Assembly (NCBI RefSeq): GCF_006715025.1
Contig: NZ_VFMK01000001.1
Coordinates: 4,340,001-4,404,000, forward strand
From: Serratia fonticola
GTDB taxonomy: Bacteria; Pseudomonadota; Gammaproteobacteria; Enterobacterales; Enterobacteriaceae
Reading direction: 5' to 3'
Length of the DNA: 64,000 bases
The number at the start of each line of letters is the position of its first letter. The stretch's first letter is position 1. The notes below the pieces were generated by a model that saw only the letters and a program-made list of their open reading frames with translations, made no database searches and was not told the origin of the DNA. Below, one piece after another: positions 8,573-17,600 of this stretch. The position numbers and the translations under genes were made by a program.

Positions 8573-10039
8573 ATGACTGCTATTAACGTTTCTTCTCTGA
8601 CAGCCCTGACGGATGATGCCGCTACAATGCCAGATATGAGCAATAAAAAAATCATGATGGGTTTTTGGCATAACTGGCTGGCCGGTAACAGCGACGGCTA
8701 TCAACAGGGTCAGTTTGCCAATATGAACCTGACCGATATCCCCGAAGCTTACAACGTGGTGGCGGTAGCCTTTATGAAAGGTGAAGGTATCCCAACCTTT
8801 AAGCCGTACAACTTGAGCGATGCTGAATTCCGCCGGCAGGTGGGTGTCTTGAACAGCCAGGGGCGCGCGGTACTGATCTCCCTCGGCGGGGCTGATGCGC
8901 ATATCGAATTAAAAACCGGCGATGAAGACAAACTGAAAGATGAAATTATTCGTCTGGTAGAAACCTATGGCTTTGACGGCCTGGACATCGATCTTGAGCA
9001 AGCCGCAATTGGTGCGGCCAATAATAAAACCGTTTTGCCAGCTGCATTAAAAAAAGTGAAAGCCTATTACGCCGATCAAGGTAAAAACTTTATTATCAGC
9101 ATGGCACCTGAATTCCCTTATTTACGCGCAACGGGCAGCTACCTGGATTATATTTCTGCACTTGATGGCTATTATGATTTTATTGCACCGCAGTATTATA
9201 ACCAAGGCGGGGATGGTCTGTGGGTAGATGAAGCCAATGGGGGTAAGGGTGCCTGGATCACGCAAAACAACGATGCAATGAAAGAGGATTTCCTTTACTA
9301 CCTGACAGAAAGCCTGGTCACGGGGACTCGCGGGTACACTAAAATCCCACCTGCCAAGTTTGCCATCGGTCTGCCAAGCAACGTTGATGCAGCTGCGACG
9401 GGTTATGTGGTGGATCCACAGGCGGTTTATAACGCTTTTAGTCGTCTGGACGCCAAGGGCCTGTCGATTAAAGGGCTGATGACCTGGTCGGTGAATTGGG
9501 ATAACGGTAAAAGCAAAGCGGGCGTGGCGTACAACTGGGAATTTGCCAAACGCTATACTCAACTGATCCAAGGAGGCGTGATCCCACCACAGCCAGAAAA
9601 ACCCAATGCCCCTACAGCCCTGACCGTTTCCGCCCTGACGGCCACGTCACTGCAATTGAGCTGGGCCGCCGCCACCGGCAGCAACCCAGTTGTCAGCTAT
9701 ACGGTTTACCGCGACGGCAACGCGATCGGTCAAACCGCCAATCTCAGCCTGCAGGACAGCGGCCTGAGCGCCAATACCCAGTACAGTTACTTTGTTACCG
9801 CGACCGACAACAAGGGCAATCAATCTTTGCCAAGCAGCACGTTGGCAGTAAAAACCGCCGATGATGGTACAACCCCGCCGGATCCGGGCGTTTCCGAATG
9901 GGAAGTCAACCACGCCTATAAGGTTGGCGACGTAGTCACCTATCAAGGGAAGAAATACACCTGTATTCAGGCGCATACCTCCAACGCGGGTTGGACACCA
10001 ACAGCCGCCATTACTCTGTGGCAGCCTACCGTAAGGTAA
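8573..10039 (+). CDS. chiC: Leaderless GH18 chitinase, ChiC type
   Basis: Endo-acting chitinase that releases chitooligosaccharides for the GlcNAc pathway next door. 488 residues: a GH18 domain (about 25-335) with SLGGAD and the catalytic DGLDIDLE at 135-142 (acid/base Glu142), a fibronectin III domain (about 345-430), a TPPDP linker, and a CBM5/12 chitin-binding module (about 443-488, WEVNHAYKVGDVV). The N-terminus MTAINVSSLTALTDDAA has no signal peptide. S. marcescens ChiC is likewise leaderless and exported by the holin/endopeptidase route ChiWXYZ, which is not in this window. A GAGG site at 8563-8566 supports the start. Its own promoter is likely, since nagD is terminated. Confidence 0.93.
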   Translation: MTAINVSSLTALTDDAATMPDMSNKKIMMGFWHNWLAGNSDGYQQGQFANMNLTDIPEAYNVVAVAFMKGEGIPTFKPYNLSDAEFRRQVGVLNSQGRAVLISLGGADAHIELKTGDEDKLKDEIIRLVETYGFDGLDIDLEQAAIGAANNKTVLPAALKKVKAYYADQGKNFIISMAPEFPYLRATGSYLDYISALDGYYDFIAPQYYNQGGDGLWVDEANGGKGAWITQNNDAMKEDFLYYLTESLVTGTRGYTKIPPAKFAIGLPSNVDAAATGYVVDPQAVYNAFSRLDAKGLSIKGLMTWSVNWDNGKSKAGVAYNWEFAKRYTQLIQGGVIPPQPEKPNAPTALTVSALTATSLQLSWAAATGSNPVVSYTVYRDGNAIGQTANLSLQDSGLSANTQYSYFVTATDNKGNQSLPSSTLAVKTADDGTTPPDPGVSEWEVNHAYKVGDVVTYQGKKYTCIQAHTSNAGWTPTAAITLWQPTVR

Positions 10040-10058
10040 AACGATCGCCCTGCTATTA

Positions 10059-10093
10059 GGGGCCGCCGGAAAATTTCTCCGGCGGCCCATTTA
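10059..10093 (+). terminator. Hairpin terminator after chiC
   Basis: GGGCCGCCGGA pairs with TCCGGCGGCCC around AAATTTC, an 11-bp stem followed by the weak tail ATTTAC, 20 bp after the chiC stop. Confidence 0.7.
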
Positions 10094-10385
10094 CCTCATC
10101 AAAACTGAAGATTCGACAATTTATTAAGCATAAAAATGAATATCCGCTAATTTTTCAACCTCACCAACAGACTTTTTCTCAGCCTAACGTGAAATCACTT
10201 GCATGTTTCTCTGGTTTTGACGCATTTTCTTAAACAGCAGGTAGCAACGCCGCTCCGTTATCGATATGTCCAAAATAATTCAGGTTGCAGGACAAAAATA
10301 CCCAGGCGGCTTGACGTATGACGGGGATAACACGGGCGAGCTGCGCATTCACATCACAGTCACAAAAGTCGTTAGGAGAGTTTGT
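10094..10385 (+). other. chiC-asnB spacer, asnB leader
   Basis: About 290 bp without a convincing gene. The asnB frame stays open upstream to 10266, but the residues there are unlike AsnB. The clear ribosome site TTAGGAG at about 10372 serves the ATG at 10386. I could not assign a promoter with confidence. Confidence 0.5.
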
Positions 10386-12050
10386 ATGTGTTCTATTTTC
10401 GGTGTGCTCGATCTGAAGTCCGATCCGGTGGAGTTGCGTAAAAGAGCGTTGGAGCTGTCTCGCCTGATGCGCCACCGCGGCCCGGACTGGTCCGGTGTCT
10501 ACGCCAGCGATAAAGCCATTCTGGCCCATGAGCGTCTGTCGATTGTCGATGTGAATAATGGCGCCCAACCGCTGTATAACGCTGCGCACACCCACGTTTT
10601 GGCCGTTAATGGTGAAATTTATAACCACCAGGCACTGCGTCAGAAACTGGCGGATCGTTATGAATTCCAAACCGGTTCCGACTGTGAAGTGATCTTGGCG
10701 CTGTATCAGGAAAAAGGCCTGGACTTCCTGGATGACCTGCAGGGCATGTTCGCCTTCGCCTTATATGATGCTCAGAAAGATGCTTACCTGATTGGTCGTG
10801 ACCACCTTGGCATTATCCCGCTGTATATGGGGCATGATGAACACGGCAACCTGTTTGTCGCGTCTGAAATGAAAGCGCTGGTGCCAATATGTCGCAGTAT
10901 TAAAGAATTCCCGGCAGGCAGCTATCTGTGGAGCCAGGACGGTGAAATACGCGAGTATTATCAGCGTGACTGGTTCGACTTTGAAAACGTGAAAGACAAT
11001 GTAACCGATGCCAACGCTTTGCGTAATGCGTTGGAAGAGTCGGTGAAAAGCCACCTGATGTCCGACGTCCCTTACGGTGTATTGCTCTCAGGTGGTCTGG
11101 ACTCTTCCGTCATTTCTGCCATCACCAAAAAATATGCGGCACGCCGTGTAGAAGATGATGAGCGCAGTGAAGCCTGGTGGCCACAGTTACACTCCTTCGC
11201 CGTGGGTCTTGAGGGTTCCCCGGATCTGCGTGCGGCCCAGGAGGTGGCGAATCATCTGGGTACCGTACACCATGAAATCCACTTCACGGTACAGGAAGGT
11301 CTGGATGCCATCCGTGATGTGATTTACCACATCGAAACCTATGATGTGACCACCATCCGCGCCTCTACGCCGATGTACCTGATGTCGCGTAAAATCAAGG
11401 CGATGGGCATCAAGATGGTCCTGTCTGGTGAGGGTGCCGATGAGGTATTTGGCGGCTATCTGTACTTCCATAAAGCGCCAAACGCCAAAGAATTCCACGA
11501 AGAAACCGTGCGTAAGCTACTGGCATTGCATATGTACGACTGCGCACGTGCCAACAAAGCCATGTCTGCCTGGGGGGTAGAGGCCCGCGTGCCGTTCCTG
11601 GACAAAAACTTCCTGGATGTGGCCATGCGCATCAACCCGAAAGACAAGATGTGCGGCAATGGCAAGATGGAAAAGCACATTATTCGTGAATGCTTCGAAT
11701 CTTACCTGCCAGCCAGCGTAGCCTGGCGCCAGAAAGAGCAGTTCTCCGACGGGGTCGGCTACAGCTGGATCGATACGCTGAAAGAGGTCGCCGCCAAACA
11801 GATCAGCGATCAACAGCTTGAAACCGCACGTTTCCGTTTCCCGTACAACACGCCAACGTCAAAAGAAGGCTACCTGTACCGCGAGATTTTTGAAGAGCTG
11901 TTCCCGCTGCCGAGCGCGGCGGAATGCGTCCCTGGTGGGCCATCGGTGGCTTGTTCTTCGGCAAAAGCGATTGAGTGGGACGAATCCTTCAAAAAGATGG
12001 ACGATCCTTCTGGCCGTGCCGTCGGCGTGCATCAGTCTGCCTATCAATAA
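10386..12050 (+). CDS. asnB: Asparagine synthase B, glutamine-hydrolysing
   Basis: Makes asparagine from aspartate, ATP and glutamine. 554 residues beginning MCSIFGVLD; after Met removal Cys2 is the N-terminal nucleophile of the class II glutaminase domain (about 1-200, with MRHRGPDWSG and NGEIYNH). The synthetase domain has the ATP pyrophosphatase loop LLSGGLDSSV near residue 232 and SGEGADEVFGGY. The start at Cys2 rules out longer open-frame starts. Own terminator downstream. Confidence 0.97.
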   Translation: MCSIFGVLDLKSDPVELRKRALELSRLMRHRGPDWSGVYASDKAILAHERLSIVDVNNGAQPLYNAAHTHVLAVNGEIYNHQALRQKLADRYEFQTGSDCEVILALYQEKGLDFLDDLQGMFAFALYDAQKDAYLIGRDHLGIIPLYMGHDEHGNLFVASEMKALVPICRSIKEFPAGSYLWSQDGEIREYYQRDWFDFENVKDNVTDANALRNALEESVKSHLMSDVPYGVLLSGGLDSSVISAITKKYAARRVEDDERSEAWWPQLHSFAVGLEGSPDLRAAQEVANHLGTVHHEIHFTVQEGLDAIRDVIYHIETYDVTTIRASTPMYLMSRKIKAMGIKMVLSGEGADEVFGGYLYFHKAPNAKEFHEETVRKLLALHMYDCARANKAMSAWGVEARVPFLDKNFLDVAMRINPKDKMCGNGKMEKHIIRECFESYLPASVAWRQKEQFSDGVGYSWIDTLKEVAAKQISDQQLETARFRFPYNTPTSKEGYLYREIFEELFPLPSAAECVPGGPSVACSSAKAIEWDESFKKMDDPSGRAVGVHQSAYQ

Positions 12051-12068
12051 CCCCCGACTTTATTAAAC

Positions 12069-12096
12069 ACGGCGGGCCACTGGCCCGCCTTTTTGT
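12069..12096 (+). terminator. Terminator of asnB
   Basis: GGCGGGCCA/TGGCCCGCC hairpin with a tiny loop followed by TTTTTG, about 20 bp after the asnB stop. Confidence 0.9.
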
Positions 12097-12199
12097 TGAT
12101 GTTTTCAACCGTTAACCGTCCAAATCGATGCTTTTATCGACAACCTGTTCACAAGCCAGACAAACAACACGTTCAGTCGCTTTTTCGGGAAAAAACTTG

Positions 12200-12228
12200 T
12201 TGACGCAAAACGGCCATATACGCATAAT
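12200..12228 (+). promoter_or_regulatory. Sigma-70 promoter of the tRNA operon
   Basis: TTGACG at 12200-12205 and CATAAT at 12223-12228 are separated by 17 bp. They are followed by a GC-rich discriminator (GCGCCCCGC), typical of stringently controlled stable-RNA promoters. The first tRNA starts about 33 bp after the predicted start site. Confidence 0.85.
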
Positions 12229-12267
12229 GCGCCCCGCAACGCCGATGAAGGTTGCGCGAAAAAAGAT

Positions 12268-12344
12268 GGCTACGTAGCTCAGTTGGTTAGAGCACATCAC
12301 TCATAATGATGGGGTCACAGGTTCGAATCCCGTCGTAGCCACCA
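12268..12344 (+). tRNA. metT: tRNA-Met (CAT), elongator
   Basis: 77 nt with encoded CCA. The anticodon stem-loop contains CTCATAATG, and the acceptor GGCTACG pairs with CGTAGCC. The first pair G-C shows it is elongator rather than initiator tRNA. First gene of a six-tRNA operon. Confidence 0.95.
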
Positions 12345-12353
12345 ATCTTTTTT

Positions 12354-12438
12354 GCGGGAGTGGCGAAATTGGTAGACGCACTAGATTTAGGTTCTAGCGC
12401 CGCAAGGTGTGCGAGTTCAAGTCTCGCCTCCCGCACCA
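12354..12438 (+). tRNA. leuW: tRNA-Leu (TAG)
   Basis: 85 nt class II tRNA with a long variable arm (CGCCGCAAGGTGTG) and anticodon TAG within CTAGATTTAGGTTCTAG; encoded CCA. It lies 9 bp after the first tRNA-Met. Confidence 0.95.
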
Positions 12439-12467
12439 TTTCCTTTCATCGACGTGCATACAGCAGG

Positions 12468-12542
12468 TGGGGTATCGCCAAGCGGTAAGGCACCGGTTTT
12501 TGATACCGGCATTCCCTGGTTCGAATCCAGGTACCCCAGCCA
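12468..12542 (+). tRNA. glnU: tRNA-Gln (TTG), copy 1
   Basis: 75 nt with the acceptor TGGGGTA/TACCCCA, anticodon stem CCGGT/ACCGG and loop TTTTGAT giving anticodon TTG. The weak first pair is typical of tRNA-Gln and is read by GlnS, encoded at the left edge. Confidence 0.95.
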
Positions 12543-12583
12543 TCTTTTCAGGATGGGGCGCTGTAAAAAGTTGATTGTATTAT

Positions 12584-12658
12584 TGGGGTATCGCCAAGCG
12601 GTAAGGCACTGGTTTTTGATACCAGCATTCCCTGGTTCGAATCCAGGTACCCCAGCCA
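12584..12658 (+). tRNA. glnW: tRNA-Gln (TTG), copy 2
   Basis: 75 nt, nearly identical to the copy at 12468 except for a compensated change in the anticodon stem (CTGGT/ACCAG instead of CCGGT/ACCGG), so pairing is kept. Confidence 0.95.
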
Positions 12659-12694
12659 TACAATGCGATTGACTTGTTAGAATAATTAGTAAAT

Positions 12695-12771
12695 GGCTAC
12701 GTAGCTCAGTTGGTTAGAGCACATCACTCATAATGATGGGGTCACAGGTTCAAATCCCGTCGTAGCCACCA
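12695..12771 (+). tRNA. metU: tRNA-Met (CAT), second copy
   Basis: 77 nt, identical to the first tRNA-Met except for one T-loop base (GGTTCAAATCC versus GGTTCGAATCC). Confidence 0.95.
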
Positions 12772-12789
12772 TGCTGTTAGTTTTAAAAT

Positions 12790-12864
12790 TGGGGTGTCGC
12801 CAAGCGGTAAGGCTCTGGTTTCTGATACCAGCATACCCAGGTTCGAATCCTGGCACCCCAGCCA
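12790..12864 (+). tRNA. glnV: tRNA-Gln (CTG)
   Basis: 75 nt with anticodon loop TTCTGAT, anticodon CTG, decoding CAG. E. coli K-12 carries two copies here (glnV, glnX); only one is present in this operon. Confidence 0.94.
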
Positions 12865-12872
12865 AATTCAGA

Positions 12873-12905
12873 AAAGCTCGCTTCGGCGGGCTTTTTGCTT
12901 TTTCG
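12873..12905 (+). terminator. Terminator of the tRNA operon
   Basis: AAGCTCGC/GCGGGCTT hairpin with a TTCG loop followed by TTTGCTTTTT, directly after the last tRNA. Confidence 0.9.
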
Positions 12906-12995
12906 CATAGCCGTAGCGCTACACTGTGAATTTGATGTTGCTTCTTGCAGAAGGCGGGTAAGGCTCAGCCATACTGAGCCTTGTCGGCGAAAAGG

Positions 12996-14177
12996 TCACA
13001 AACCTAGCGCATACCTCAGCGCCTGCTCCTTCAACTTGCCTGCCCGTTGTGCCGCCATCAACGCCAGATTGCGTGCTACGCTCAGCGGTGCCAGGTTATT
13101 GCTGAAAGCGGTATAAAACAGATCCATCCCGCTCTGCATCAGCAGATTATCGGTGCGACGGCGACGCTGATAACGCATCAGGACGTCCTCGCAAGCCCAA
13201 TCTTCGCCCTGCTCACGCGCCGTGGCTACCACCGCCAATAACGCCTCGACATCGCGATAGCCAAGATTAACCCCCTGCCCAGCCAACGGATTGATGGTAT
13301 GCGCAGCATCACCAAGTAACACTAATCCTGGTTGCACGTAACATTGCGCATGGCGGCGCACCAAGGGGAAAGATCCGGCGGCATGGGCTTTTACTGCCCC
13401 CAAGCGCGCGGGAAATGCCACGGCGATCTCCTGGTCAAGCTGCGCCATTGGCAGCGCTTGCAACTGACGGATACGTTGCGGGCTGTCATACCAGACCAAT
13501 GAGGCCCACCGATCATACAGTGGCAAAAACGCCCGCGGGCCAGAAGGACAGAATTGCTGCCAGGTCACATCCTGCTGCGGTGCCTGGGTTTCCACGGTAA
13601 TCAACATGCAGGCCTGACGATATTGCCAGCCACTGGTGCCAATGCCTGCCAACTTACGCACTTGAGAGTGTGCACCATCAGCCCCCACCACTAAACGCGC
13701 CTGTAACGTCTCTGACGAGCTTAATGTCACCTGCCAATGGTCTTGGGCTCGCTGCATCGATTGCAGCCTGGAGGGGGAGTAGAGCGTCAAATTCTTGCAT
13801 TGTGCGACTTGCTGCCACAGTGCAAGCTGCAAAATACGGTTCTCAACCATAAACCCAAGCTCCGGCAACCCCAGCGAAGCGGCATCAAACGCCACGCGTG
13901 AGGATTCCCATTCCCAGGTTTCCAAGCGGCGATAAGGAGCCAGCCGCATCTGCTGGACTGCCGACCAGGCCCCCAACTGCTTCAACAGACCAACCGACGT
14001 ACAACCAATGGCGGAGATCCGCAGATCCGGTGGGCTTTGCGCGTCAAAGGCTTCTGGAGCCTGATGCTCCAACAAAGCGACCGAAAGTCCGTCCCTGGCC
14101 AGCCCCAGCGCAGCGGCTGCACCGACCATCCCGCCGCCAACCACCACGGCATCAACGCGTTTTTGAGAAGTCATCAT
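12996..14177 (-). CDS. ubiF: 2-octaprenyl-3-methyl-6-methoxy-1,4-benzoquinol hydroxylase
   Basis: FAD-dependent monooxygenase of ubiquinone synthesis (C6 hydroxylation). 393 residues versus 391 in E. coli. The N-terminal dinucleotide-binding motif is VVGGGMVGAAAALG, and the second FAD motif GDAAHTINPLAGQGVNLG lies near residue 285. Two consecutive ATGs (14177, 14174) could start it, with no strong ribosome site to choose. Convergent with the tRNA operon and divergent from miaB. Confidence 0.95.
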   Translation of the reverse strand: MMTSQKRVDAVVVGGGMVGAAAALGLARDGLSVALLEHQAPEAFDAQSPPDLRISAIGCTSVGLLKQLGAWSAVQQMRLAPYRRLETWEWESSRVAFDAASLGLPELGFMVENRILQLALWQQVAQCKNLTLYSPSRLQSMQRAQDHWQVTLSSSETLQARLVVGADGAHSQVRKLAGIGTSGWQYRQACMLITVETQAPQQDVTWQQFCPSGPRAFLPLYDRWASLVWYDSPQRIRQLQALPMAQLDQEIAVAFPARLGAVKAHAAGSFPLVRRHAQCYVQPGLVLLGDAAHTINPLAGQGVNLGYRDVEALLAVVATAREQGEDWACEDVLMRYQRRRRTDNLLMQSGMDLFYTAFSNNLAPLSVARNLALMAAQRAGKLKEQALRYALGL

Positions 14178-14361
14178 GTTGGTTATACTTTTCTGCTAAG
14201 CCCATTTCGACATGTCAGGCCAGTGTAACGGATTTTTAATTTGGCTTCAGGTCGCATGCTGCTTTCGCTTCGCTGGTCACCACCGCGCTAAATGATTACA
14301 ATACGCTTCCTGCATTGCGCGTAACGCAAATTTTCTCTTCGCACTGAGTAATGGCTAGTCT

Positions 14362-15789
14362 ATGACGAAAAAACTTCATATCAAAACCTGGGGTTGCCAG
14401 ATGAATGAGTACGACTCATCGAAAATGGCAGATTTACTGGGAAGCACGCACGGTTACGAGTGGACCGACAACGTTGAAGAAGCGGATGTGTTGCTGCTGA
14501 ATACCTGTTCTATTCGAGAGAAGGCGCAGGAAAAAGTTTTCGGTATGTTAGGCCGCTGGAAGCTGCTGAAAGAGAAAAACCCCGAGATGATTATTGGCGT
14601 AGGCGGCTGCGTGGCTTCACAGGAAGGCGAGCATATCCGCCAACGCGCGCCCTGCGTTGATATTATTTTTGGGCCGCAGACGCTACATCGCCTGCCGGAG
14701 ATGATCAACCACGTTAGCGGCACGCGCAGCCCGATAGTGGATATCAGTTTCCCGGAAATTGAAAAATTTGATCGCCTACCGGAACCCCGGGCCGAAGGGC
14801 CAACCGCCTTTGTCTCGATTATGGAAGGCTGCAACAAATACTGTACCTTCTGCGTGGTGCCCTACACCCGTGGTGAAGAAGTCAGCCGCCCCAGTGACGA
14901 TGTGCTGTTCGAAATCGCGCAGCTTGCCGCTCAGGGGGTGCGTGAAGTGAACCTGCTAGGCCAGAACGTGAATGCTTATCGTGGCGCAACCTATGATGGC
15001 GGTATCTGCTCGTTTGCCGAGTTACTGCGCCTGGTCGCGGCTATCGACGGGATAGATCGTATCCGCTTTACCACCAGCCATCCCATTGAATTTACCGATG
15101 ACATTATTGCGGTGTATGAAGATACCCCGGAGTTGGTCAGCTTCCTGCACCTGCCGGTGCAAAGTGGTTCAGATCGGATCCTGACCATGATGAAACGCGC
15201 GCATACCGCGCTGGAATACAAGGCGATTATCCGCAAGCTGCGTAAAGCGCGGCCAAATATCCAATTCAGTTCCGATTTCATCATCGGCTTCCCTGGGGAA
15301 ACTCAGGCCGACTTTGAACAGACCATGAACCTGATCGCCGAAGTGAACTTCGACACCAGCTACAGCTTTATCTATTCTGCGCGTCCGGGTACCCCAGCGG
15401 CAGATATGGTTGACGATGTCAGCGAAGAAGAGAAGAAACAGCGGTTGTATATCCTGCAAGATCGGATAAATCAGCAGGTGATACAGTTCAGCCGCCGCAT
15501 GCTGGGCACTGTACAACGCATTCTGGTAGAGGGCACCTCACGCAAGAGCGTCATGGAACTTGCTGGTCGCACCGAGTGCAACCGGGTCGTCAACTTTGAA
15601 GGCACACCCGATTTGATCGGCCAGTTTGTCGATGTCGAAATTACCGAAGTGCTGACCAACTCACTGCGCGGAACCCTGATCCGCACCGAACAGCAGATGG
15701 AACTGCGCGTGCATGAATCACCGCAATCGGTGATTGCACGTACCCGTAAGGAAGATGAACTGGGCGTCGGTATTTATTCCCCCAATTAA
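14362..15789 (+). CDS. miaB: tRNA-2-methylthio-N6-isopentenyladenosine synthase
   Basis: Radical-SAM methylthiotransferase that adds the ms2 group to i6A37 of tRNAs reading U-starting codons. 475 residues. The N-terminal domain carries the auxiliary cluster cysteines in KTWGCQMN (Cys12), NTCSIR (near 49) and VGGCVAS (near 83). The radical-SAM motif CNKYCTFC is near 157-164, and a C-terminal TRAM domain starts near 378. Monocistronic by context: ubiF is divergent and a hairpin follows. Confidence 0.97.
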   Translation: MTKKLHIKTWGCQMNEYDSSKMADLLGSTHGYEWTDNVEEADVLLLNTCSIREKAQEKVFGMLGRWKLLKEKNPEMIIGVGGCVASQEGEHIRQRAPCVDIIFGPQTLHRLPEMINHVSGTRSPIVDISFPEIEKFDRLPEPRAEGPTAFVSIMEGCNKYCTFCVVPYTRGEEVSRPSDDVLFEIAQLAAQGVREVNLLGQNVNAYRGATYDGGICSFAELLRLVAAIDGIDRIRFTTSHPIEFTDDIIAVYEDTPELVSFLHLPVQSGSDRILTMMKRAHTALEYKAIIRKLRKARPNIQFSSDFIIGFPGETQADFEQTMNLIAEVNFDTSYSFIYSARPGTPAADMVDDVSEEEKKQRLYILQDRINQQVIQFSRRMLGTVQRILVEGTSRKSVMELAGRTECNRVVNFEGTPDLIGQFVDVEITEVLTNSLRGTLIRTEQQMELRVHESPQSVIARTRKEDELGVGIYSPN

Positions 15790-15973
15790 TTGGTGCGACA
15801 GCCAGACTGGGGGTTCACGTCCGCAGTCAGCAACGCTGTAGCGTCAAGTAAGCAGGGTATACCAGACTTAAATCCGGGCGGCTTTCCCCCCGCGACCTTG
15901 GCATTTTCCTTTTCTCTGCCGGGCAGACAATGCCCGGTGATTTTGTTTTTTATTTTGATGAGGCAACACAATA
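15790..15973 (+). terminator. miaB-yjdM spacer with terminator-like hairpin
   Basis: GCCGGGCA pairs with TGCCCGG(T) around GACAA at about 15918-15940, followed by a T-rich tract (ATTTTGTTTTTTATTTT). It probably ends miaB transcription, and yjdM begins 20-30 bp later. The first 130 bp of the spacer show no gene I can support. Confidence 0.75.
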
Positions 15974-16309
15974 ATGCAACTCCCACACTGCCCGAAGTGC
16001 AATTCCGAATACACCTACCAGGATAACGGCCTGTTCATCTGCCCTGAGTGCGCCCATGAATGGAGCGACAGTGCACCAGTTGAAGATGCCGATACCCTGA
16101 TTGTCAAAGATGCCAATGGCAACCTGCTGGCTGACGGCGATGCAGTCACGGTCATCAAGGATCTGAAAGTCAAAGGCAGTTCTTCGATGCTGAAGATCGG
16201 CACCAAGGTGAAAAACATCCGCCTGGTCGAAGGCGATCACAACATCGATTGCAAGATCGACGGTTTCGGCCCAATGAAGTTGAAATCCGAATTTGTCAAA
16301 AAGAACTGA
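15974..16309 (+). CDS. yjdM: Zinc-ribbon protein YjdM (PhnA family)
   Basis: Small cytoplasmic protein, 111 residues, nearly the same as E. coli YjdM/PhnA. An N-terminal zinc ribbon carries CPKC (residues 6-9) and CPEC (about 24-27). A C-terminal domain has the conserved stretches IVKDANGNLLADGD and KGSSSMLKIGTKVKN. Despite the old name PhnA it is not phosphonoacetate hydrolase, and its function is not settled. In E. coli it lies by the phn cluster; here it sits alone between miaB and ybeZ, with terminators on both sides. Confidence 0.92.
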   Translation: MQLPHCPKCNSEYTYQDNGLFICPECAHEWSDSAPVEDADTLIVKDANGNLLADGDAVTVIKDLKVKGSSSMLKIGTKVKNIRLVEGDHNIDCKIDGFGPMKLKSEFVKKN

Positions 16310-16335
16310 TCCTGCCAGATAGCCGCTTAAGATAA

Positions 16336-16376
16336 CGGCGCCAGAGGCTAAACTATTTGCCTCCGGCGCCCTCTTT
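16336..16376 (+). terminator. Terminator after yjdM
   Basis: GGCGCCAGAGGC pairs with GCCTCCGGCGCC around TAAACTATTT, then CTCTTT. Confidence 0.8.
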
Positions 16377-16544
16377 CCCCTTGAAATCCTTCCTCTGCGC
16401 ACAGATAGATCAGGGGTAAACTTGCACCCGCGCCGCACTCCATGAATAATTCAAGGTAGAAAGTTCAGGGATTACCCTGAATGGGCGCGTTGAATCAGCG
16501 CTATGTGACATCAACCAGGCCCTGTGTGAGCCTTGAGGAATCGT

Positions 16545-17600
16545 TTGAACGTCTCAACACAAGAAATCCTGTTAGAGCCCGCAGACAATCAACGTTTGTT
16601 GAGCCTGTGTGGGCCGTTTGATGACAATATCAAACAACTCGAACGCCGGTTGGGGATTGAAATCAACCGCCGTGATAACCGTTTCAAACTGGTCGGTAAA
16701 AACCCTTGCGTGGTTGCTGCTGCCGATATCCTGCGCCATCTGTATGTTGATACCGCCCCCATCCGCGGAGTGATCCCGGATATCGATCCCGAGCAGATCC
16801 ATCTGGCCATTAAAGAGAGCCGGGTGCTGGAGCAGATTGCCGACAGCGTGCCAGACTACGGTAAAGCGGTAAACATCAAGACCAAACGCGGCATGGTGAA
16901 GCCCCGCACGCCGAACCAGGCGCAATACATCGCCAATATCTTTGCCCACGACATTACCTTCGGTATTGGCCCGGCGGGTACGGGTAAGACCTACCTGGCG
17001 GTTGCGGCCGCGGTTGATGCGCTGGAACGCCAGGAGATTCGGCGTATTCTGCTGACCCGCCCTGCGGTGGAGGCCGGTGAAAAACTCGGTTTCCTGCCTG
17101 GGGATCTGAGCCAGAAAGTGGACCCGTATCTGCGGCCGCTGTATGACGCCCTGTTTGAAATGCTGGGCTTCGAACGCGTGGAAAAACTGATCGAACGTAA
17201 TGTGATCGAAGTAGCACCGCTGGCCTACATGCGTGGCCGTACGCTGAATGATGCCTTTATTATTCTGGATGAAAGCCAGAACACCACCATCGAGCAGATG
17301 AAGATGTTCCTGACGCGTATCGGTTTCAACTCGAAGGCGGTGATCACCGGTGACGTGACTCAAATCGACCTGCCACGGAATCAGAAATCCGGTTTGCGTC
17401 ATGCGGTGGAAGTATTGTCTGAGGTAGAAGAAATCAGCTTTAACTTCTTCCATAGCGAAGACGTCGTGCGTCACCCGGTAGTCGCGCGTGTGGTTATCGC
17501 CTATGAAGCCTGGGAAGCCGCCGAGCAGAAACGCAAAGACGCGCTCGCAGAACAACGTAAACGCGAGGCACAGGTTGCCTCCGAGCAGGAGACACCATGA
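16545..17600 (+). CDS. ybeZ: PhoH-like ATPase YbeZ
   Basis: Cytoplasmic P-loop ATPase of the PhoH family, genetically and physically tied to the endonuclease YbeY in rRNA processing. The start chosen is TTG at 16545 (first residues LNVSTQEILLEPADN), which matches the E. coli N-terminus and has GAGGAA 4-6 bp upstream; the frame is open further back. About 351 residues. Walker A is GPAGTGKT and Walker B FIILDESQNT. The charged C-terminal tail overlaps the ybeY start by 4 bp (ATGA). First gene of ybeZ-ybeY-corC-lnt. Confidence 0.94.
   Translation: MNVSTQEILLEPADNQRLLSLCGPFDDNIKQLERRLGIEINRRDNRFKLVGKNPCVVAAADILRHLYVDTAPIRGVIPDIDPEQIHLAIKESRVLEQIADSVPDYGKAVNIKTKRGMVKPRTPNQAQYIANIFAHDITFGIGPAGTGKTYLAVAAAVDALERQEIRRILLTRPAVEAGEKLGFLPGDLSQKVDPYLRPLYDALFEMLGFERVEKLIERNVIEVAPLAYMRGRTLNDAFIILDESQNTTIEQMKMFLTRIGFNSKAVITGDVTQIDLPRNQKSGLRHAVEVLSEVEEISFNFFHSEDVVRHPVVARVVIAYEAWEAAEQKRKDALAEQRKREAQVASEQETP

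Noticed and set aside
12409..12672. Open frames on both strands through the tRNA cluster
   Set aside because: They read straight through tRNA genes; the peptides are translations of the repeated tRNA-Gln sequences.
15974..16309. Phosphonoacetate hydrolase (name PhnA)
   Set aside because: The zinc-ribbon YjdM family shares only the old gene name and not the enzyme fold.
16572..17555. Long antisense frames, e.g. 327 codons inside ybeZ and 411 codons inside leuS
   Set aside because: Rich in His/Gln/Arg as expected from codon-biased antisense; the sense genes are certain.
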